DNA of 26,657 bases from positions 1 through 26,657 of the forward strand of contig JBDREF010000336.1 in NCBI GenBank assembly GCA_043820045.1, read 5' to 3'. The position numbers were made by a program, and so were the translations under genes. The notes under the pieces are model-generated. The model did no database searches, was not told the origin of the DNA, and worked only from the letters and a program-made list of their open reading frames with translations. Numbering within the stretch: the stretch's first letter is position 1; every line of letters starts with the position of its first letter. This stretch comes from JBDREF01 sp043820045 (GTDB lineage Bacteria > Planctomycetota > Phycisphaerae > Sedimentisphaerales > Anaerobacaceae). Shown piece by piece: positions 23,074 through 26,657 of this stretch.

Positions 23074-23871
23074 ATGGCGGAACGACCTGTAGCGATCGTC
23101 ACCGGAGCAAGCCGCGGCATTGGAAAGGCAATTGCACAAGAGCTGGCCTCCCTGGGCTATAACCTCGTAGTGAACCACTTCGATTTTACCGCCGAGGGCA
23201 AGGCCGACGAATCCAGAGCAGTCCAGACACAGAAGGAAATCAAGAACCTCGGCGCCGAGTGCGAGATTCTGCGAGGCGATGTAAGCAGCGCCGGCAACCG
23301 GGACAAGCTGGTTGCGCTGGCCCGGACCGGATTCGGCAGATGCGATATGTTAGTGAATAACGCCGGCGTGGCGCCTTCGAAACGGATGGACCTGCTCGAA
23401 GCTACGGAAGAGAGCTTCGACCGCGTGTTGGGAATCAATCTCAAAGGGCCGTACTTCCTGACTCAAAAGGTAGCTAACTGGATGGTCGAGCAGAAAAAGA
23501 CTCATCCCGAGCGGGCGTTTCGAATCGTCAATACAAGCTCGATATCGGCGTACACCAGCTCGCCTGCACGCGGGGAATATTGTGTGAGCAAGGCCGGTAT
23601 CAGCATGATGACGGCACTGTACGCAGACAGGCTTGCCGAATACGGCATCGGCGTATTCGAGATTCGGCCCGGAATCATAGAGACCGACATGACCAGCGTG
23701 GTCAAAGACAAATACGACAAGCTCATAGCAGAGGGCCTGACTCCCATCAAGCGGTGGGGCCGGCCCGAGGATATCGCAAAGGCGGTCGGAGCGATTGCAG
23801 AAGGCAGGCTTGATTTCTCAACCGGCCAGGTAATTAACGTTGACGGCGGCTTTCACCTTAGAAGACTTTAG
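23074..23871 (+). CDS. short-chain dehydrogenase/reductase (FabG/KduD-like)
   Basis: 265 residues from the ATG at 23074, preceded by GAGG at 9 nt. A classical SDR: TGASRGIG cofactor loop (10-17), NNAG, the catalytic Ser in NTSSIS and YCVSK (YxxxK), and the ending TGQVINVDGGF. Proteins of this subgroup are often named 3-ketoacyl-ACP reductase, but the position between a flavoprotein and a KDPG-type aldolase suggests a carbonyl/hydroxyl conversion on a sugar acid, as KduD or DEH reductase do. It starts 18 nt after the flavoprotein fusion and ends 9 nt before the aldolase, so the three form an operon. Family sure; substrate not. Confidence 0.9.
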   Translation: MAERPVAIVTGASRGIGKAIAQELASLGYNLVVNHFDFTAEGKADESRAVQTQKEIKNLGAECEILRGDVSSAGNRDKLVALARTGFGRCDMLVNNAGVAPSKRMDLLEATEESFDRVLGINLKGPYFLTQKVANWMVEQKKTHPERAFRIVNTSSISAYTSSPARGEYCVSKAGISMMTALYADRLAEYGIGVFEIRPGIIETDMTSVVKDKYDKLIAEGLTPIKRWGRPEDIAKAVGAIAEGRLDFSTGQVINVDGGFHLRRL

Positions 23872-23880
23872 GAAGGGCAA

Positions 23881-24666
23881 ATGGATATCAAAAGCACAAT
23901 CACGACGTTGCTGAGAGACGGGTTCATTCTGGTCTTCAACCAGGACAAGCTCGACGTTGTCAGAACCGCCGAGGCGCTGATCGAGGCAGGCATCAACAAT
24001 ATGGAAGTCACCTGCCGGATTAGCAAGCCGCTGGAGAAAATCATCCGGCTTCGCAAGGAGCTGCCGGACTTCGCAACGGGTGCGGCGAGCCTGATCGACT
24101 CGCCCGTAATGCTGGACGTTTACAACAAGGCCAATCCGCAGGACCCGCTGCCCTCGGTTGCACAGGCCGTGGACGCCGGAGCGTGCTATATCGTCTCGGC
24201 GATCAATTTCAGCGACGACGGCTTCGAAAAATTCGCCGGGCGAATCCCGATGATACCGGGCTGCGACGGCGCGACGGAAATTGTGAGCCAGTTCTCCAAA
24301 GGTGCGAATCTCTGCAAGATATTCCCGGCAAATCAGCTCGGCGGCCCGGACTTCGTCAAGGCCATCGACCCGGCTATTCACAAGATCATCAGCCTCGTGC
24401 CGACCGGCGGAACCAACGCTGGAAATATTCCGGACTACATCAGCGCCGGCGTGCTGGTCCTGGGCGGCTCGTTCAGCATGATCGAGCCGCATACAATGAA
24501 AAGAATCGTCGACAAGCAGCAGTACGATCTATTGGCCGAAGAACTCACAAGGATTAAACATTTGATCGACCGCGTACGTGCAGAGAAATACCCCGGCATT
24601 GATTTCGCTTCCGCCTCGCTCGAACAGATAAGCCGGGCCACCGGCAGAAATTTCAATATCTCATAG
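23881..24666 (+). CDS. KDPG/KHG aldolase-family protein
   Basis: 261 residues; ATG preceded by AGGAAGGG. The fold belongs to 2-keto-3-deoxy-6-phosphogluconate (KDPG) aldolases, which split 2-keto-3-deoxy sugar acids into pyruvate and an aldehyde. Schiff-base Lys K146 lies in LCKIFPA, the general-base Glu E42 in MEVTCR, and the phosphate-binding segment reads PTGGTNAGNIPDY...VLVLGGS. Typical Eda is about 210 residues; this one has about 40 extra at the C-terminus (DRVRAEKYPGIDF...) and an acidic loop (NPQDPLPS), so its substrate may differ from KDPG. It lies in the same operon as the SDR. Confidence 0.88.
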   Translation: MDIKSTITTLLRDGFILVFNQDKLDVVRTAEALIEAGINNMEVTCRISKPLEKIIRLRKELPDFATGAASLIDSPVMLDVYNKANPQDPLPSVAQAVDAGACYIVSAINFSDDGFEKFAGRIPMIPGCDGATEIVSQFSKGANLCKIFPANQLGGPDFVKAIDPAIHKIISLVPTGGTNAGNIPDYISAGVLVLGGSFSMIEPHTMKRIVDKQQYDLLAEELTRIKHLIDRVRAEKYPGIDFASASLEQISRATGRNFNIS

Positions 24667-24714
24667 AAATCGAATTTGTAAGAAATCCGGATGATGCAAG
24701 TTTTCCCAGAACTC

Positions 24715-24794
24715 GTAGGATGGGCAATTCATTTGCCCATGCTGTCAATATTCCGCAAATCGAACCGCATGGGCAAAAAGTTTGCCCCTCCTAC
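24715..24794. repeat. inverted REP pair (BIME-like) at the start of the BNR-type gene
   Basis: Two related hairpins face each other. Left: GTAG foot at 24715-24718, then ATGGGCAA-TTCAT-TTGCCCAT (24720-24740). Right, read on the minus strand: GTAG foot at 24794-24791, then GGGCAAA-CTT-TTTGCCC (24787-24771). Read in the same direction, both halves run GTAGGA(T/G)GGGCAA...TTTGCCCATGC. The whole is an 80-bp inverted pair with a 20-nt spacer. It matches the GTAG-hairpin format of REP sequences. Confidence 0.75.
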
Positions 24795-26271
24795 AATTTT
24801 GATTTGCGTCGTCTTTTCGTTGGCGGTTGTCCTGCTGCCCGGCGGCGATGCTTACGGGCAATCTTCCGCACCCGTAACGATTAACACAAAGACAGACGGC
24901 TACCGCGGGATATGGTATATGAATCAGCCGTCCGGCGATGAATACGTCTATAAATACAGCGGCGGACTCGGAACCTACTGCGCCAAGCATAAACCGTTTG
25001 CCGTTTACTGCGACAAGGTCGGCAAGACCTTCTTCTGCTACGGCGGAACGACAGCCGACAGCAACCGCAAGCTGCTCCACATGGTATCATATTACGACCA
25101 CGAAACCGGCATGGTGCCCCGTCCGACCATACTGCTCGACAAGAAAACCGACGACGCCCACGACAATCCCGTCATATCCGTGGATGGTGCCGGCTACATC
25201 TGGATATTCTCAACCTCGCACGGCACATCGAGGCCGTCTTATATTCACAAAAGCAAAAAACCCTACGACATCGATGAATTCGAGCTGGTCAACGCCACGA
25301 AGATCGAGAACTCCCGCGAAGTCCCTATGACCAATTTCTCGTATATGCAGCCCTGGCATCTCAAGGACAGGGGCTTCGTATGCTTTTTCACACGCTACAA
25401 CTACCCCGCCGCCCGGACGATCTGCTTTATGACAAGCCGGGACGGCGTCGAATGGTCGAAGTGGCTCCGCCTTGCGGCGATTGACGAGGGACATTACCAA
25501 ATCAGCGCCGCCGGTAAAAGAAAGGCCGGCTCTGCGTTCAATTTCCACCCGCAGGGAAAGGGTCTGAACTGGCGCACGAATCTGTACTATATCGAGACCG
25601 ACGACCTCGGCGAAACGTGGAGCAGCGCCGCCGGGTCCAATCTGACGCTGCCGCTGACCGAGCCGAAAAGCCCGGCGCTCGTACACGATTATCAGAAAGA
25701 GGGTCTGAATGTATATCTCAAGGACATTCGGTTCGACGCTCAGGACAGGCCCGTGATTCTGTTCATAACGAGCAAGGGTTACGAATCCGGCCCGAAGAAC
25801 GATCCGCGCACGTGGGCGACCGCCCGCTGGACGGGGACAGAGTGGCAGATATGGCCGGCTTTCACATCCGACAACAATTACGACATGGGCTCGCTCTATA
25901 TCGAGGATGACGGCACGTGGCGGGTCATCGCGCCGACCGAAACCGGGCCGCAGCCGTATAACCCTGGCGGCGAAATCGCCATGTGGACAAGCACCGACCT
26001 GGGACTAAGCTGGAAAAAGCTCAGGCAGCTCACCAAGGCAAGCCCGCGCAATCATACATACGCACGGCATCCGGTCAATGCGCATCCGGATTTCTACGCA
26101 TTCTGGGCAGACGGCCACAGCAGAGAGCCGTCGCAGTCGTGTTTATACTTCTGCGATAAACAGGGAAACGTCCACATCCTGCCGCGGGAAATGACCGGAG
26201 ATTTCGCAAAACCTGAATTATTGGAGTACGAATCGAACGGGAGCAAGACAATATGGAGACAAGACAAATAG
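24769..26271 (+). CDS. secreted BNR_4-like beta-propeller protein
   Basis: 500 residues from the ATG at 24769; ATGs at 24691 and 24739 are in frame and cannot be excluded, none with a clear Shine-Dalgarno. From 24769 a good signal peptide results: MGKK, a hydrophobic core (ILICVVFSLAVVLL) and a likely cut near AYGQ. The mature protein begins TDGYRGIWYMNQPSGDEYVYKYSGGLGTY, a hallmark of BNR-repeat proteins (BNR_4 group) common in Planctomycetes and Bacteroidota. Asp-box-like turns occur at SRDGVEWS, TDDLGETW and STDLGLSW. The group includes propeller polysaccharide lyases and sialidase-like hydrolases, so it may release the substrate used by the neighbouring intracellular enzymes. Its ATG lies in the right half of the REP pair. 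The end overlaps the next gene by 19 bp. Confidence 0.8.
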   Translation: MGKKFAPPTILICVVFSLAVVLLPGGDAYGQSSAPVTINTKTDGYRGIWYMNQPSGDEYVYKYSGGLGTYCAKHKPFAVYCDKVGKTFFCYGGTTADSNRKLLHMVSYYDHETGMVPRPTILLDKKTDDAHDNPVISVDGAGYIWIFSTSHGTSRPSYIHKSKKPYDIDEFELVNATKIENSREVPMTNFSYMQPWHLKDRGFVCFFTRYNYPAARTICFMTSRDGVEWSKWLRLAAIDEGHYQISAAGKRKAGSAFNFHPQGKGLNWRTNLYYIETDDLGETWSSAAGSNLTLPLTEPKSPALVHDYQKEGLNVYLKDIRFDAQDRPVILFITSKGYESGPKNDPRTWATARWTGTEWQIWPAFTSDNNYDMGSLYIEDDGTWRVIAPTETGPQPYNPGGEIAMWTSTDLGLSWKKLRQLTKASPRNHTYARHPVNAHPDFYAFWADGHSREPSQSCLYFCDKQGNVHILPREMTGDFAKPELLEYESNGSKTIWRQDK

Positions 26272-26657
26272 CGAACCAGACAATAACCTTCCATCGCTAT
26301 AACACAGTCATCGTAGGCGCAGGCGCCGCCGGTATGAACTGCGCCGTGCACCTGTGCGAATTCATGGAGCAGAAAGGCGTCGCAAACCCAGCCGAAAGGA
26401 TCGCCGTAGTTACCACAGGGCTGGGACTTGGTGCATCGCGCATGAGCGGTTCCGACAAGCAAACATACTACAAGATGGGCACAAGTCCCGACGTCGCCGA
26501 CAGCGCTGAAGAATTTGCCAAAAGCCTGACCGCGGCCGGCTGCTGCCACGGCGATTCGGCGCTTATCGAAGGAATCGGCTCACTGCGTGAATTCTACCAC
26601 CTCGTTCAGGCGGGAGTTCCCTTCCCCACGGATTCGACGGGCACCTTCATCGGCTAC
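26253..26657 (+). CDS. FAD-dependent oxidoreductase, N-terminal part (cut by window end)
   Basis: 135 codons from the ATG at 26253, open to the edge. GGGAG lies about 8 nt upstream and the start overlaps the preceding gene by 19 bp, so it belongs to the same operon. The N-terminus has a dinucleotide-binding fingerprint, TVIVGAGAAGMNCAVHL, followed by IAVVTTGLGLGASRMSGSD, where a Gly-rich strand and loop contact FAD in the succinate dehydrogenase/fumarate reductase flavoprotein (FAD_binding_2) fold. It is a second flavoprotein next to the OYE-GltD fusion. Substrate and remaining domains are out of view. Confidence 0.8.
   Translation, partial: METRQIANQTITFHRYNTVIVGAGAAGMNCAVHLCEFMEQKGVANPAERIAVVTTGLGLGASRMSGSDKQTYYKMGTSPDVADSAEEFAKSLTAAGCCHGDSALIEGIGSLREFYHLVQAGVPFPTDSTGTFIGY

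Noticed and set aside
1..26657. tRNA, rRNA, riboswitch or insertion sequence
   Set aside because: None recognised by reading; gaps between genes are short and filled by small repeats or regulatory sites. A profile search would be needed to exclude small RNAs.

Overview
The window reads as chromosomal DNA from a Gram-negative bacterium, most likely a planctomycete of the Phycisphaerae/Sedimentisphaerales type. The grounds are a complete outer-membrane/lipid A block carrying the LpxC-FabZ fusion known from Planctomycetes and Bacteroidota, a short secreted secretin-like protein, a secreted BNR_4-type beta-propeller beside sugar-acid enzymes, and a flavoprotein fusion typical of anaerobes. This placement is inferred from gene content only. 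No rRNA, tRNA, CRISPR array or transposase gene was found.

Region 1 (about 1-4600, minus strand) is a restriction-modification island. A sigma70-like promoter (4573-4601) drives a single-chain type IIG restriction-methylation enzyme, whose end overlaps a second gene for a Schlafen-AlbA_2-type protein. The island carries small palindromic repeats: REP-like hairpins with a GTAG/GCAG foot on both flanks, and two different dispersed repeats inserted in frame inside the restriction enzyme gene.

Region 2 (4674-14325, plus strand) holds dnaB followed by an envelope block: bamA, a Skp/OmpH chaperone, lpxD, lpxC-fabZ, lpxA, a Gfo/Idh/MocA dehydrogenase that could be GnnA-like, and a probable lipoprotein cyclophilin. 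Together they cover outer-membrane protein assembly and the first lipid A steps. The dehydrogenase next to lpxA raises the possibility of a 2,3-diamino sugar in lipid A.

Region 3 (14489-17528) contains a small secreted secretin-like protein and, on the minus strand, a fic-nfi (endonuclease V) pair. Upstream of fic lie two dyads with the same half-site and the same 11-nt spacer, the first overlapping a probable -10 box; this looks like a repressor-controlled promoter.

Region 4 (17529-26657, plus strand) starts with uvrA and continues after 4 nt into a close-packed set: an OYE-GltD-like flavoprotein fusion with three predicted iron-sulfur clusters, a short-chain dehydrogenase, a KDPG-aldolase-family enzyme, a secreted BNR_4-like propeller whose start region is formed by an inverted REP pair, and a second flavoprotein cut by the window end. 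The combination suggests a redox-heavy catabolic pathway for a sugar acid or polysaccharide fragment that I cannot match to a described pathway. It is the best candidate here for a new system.
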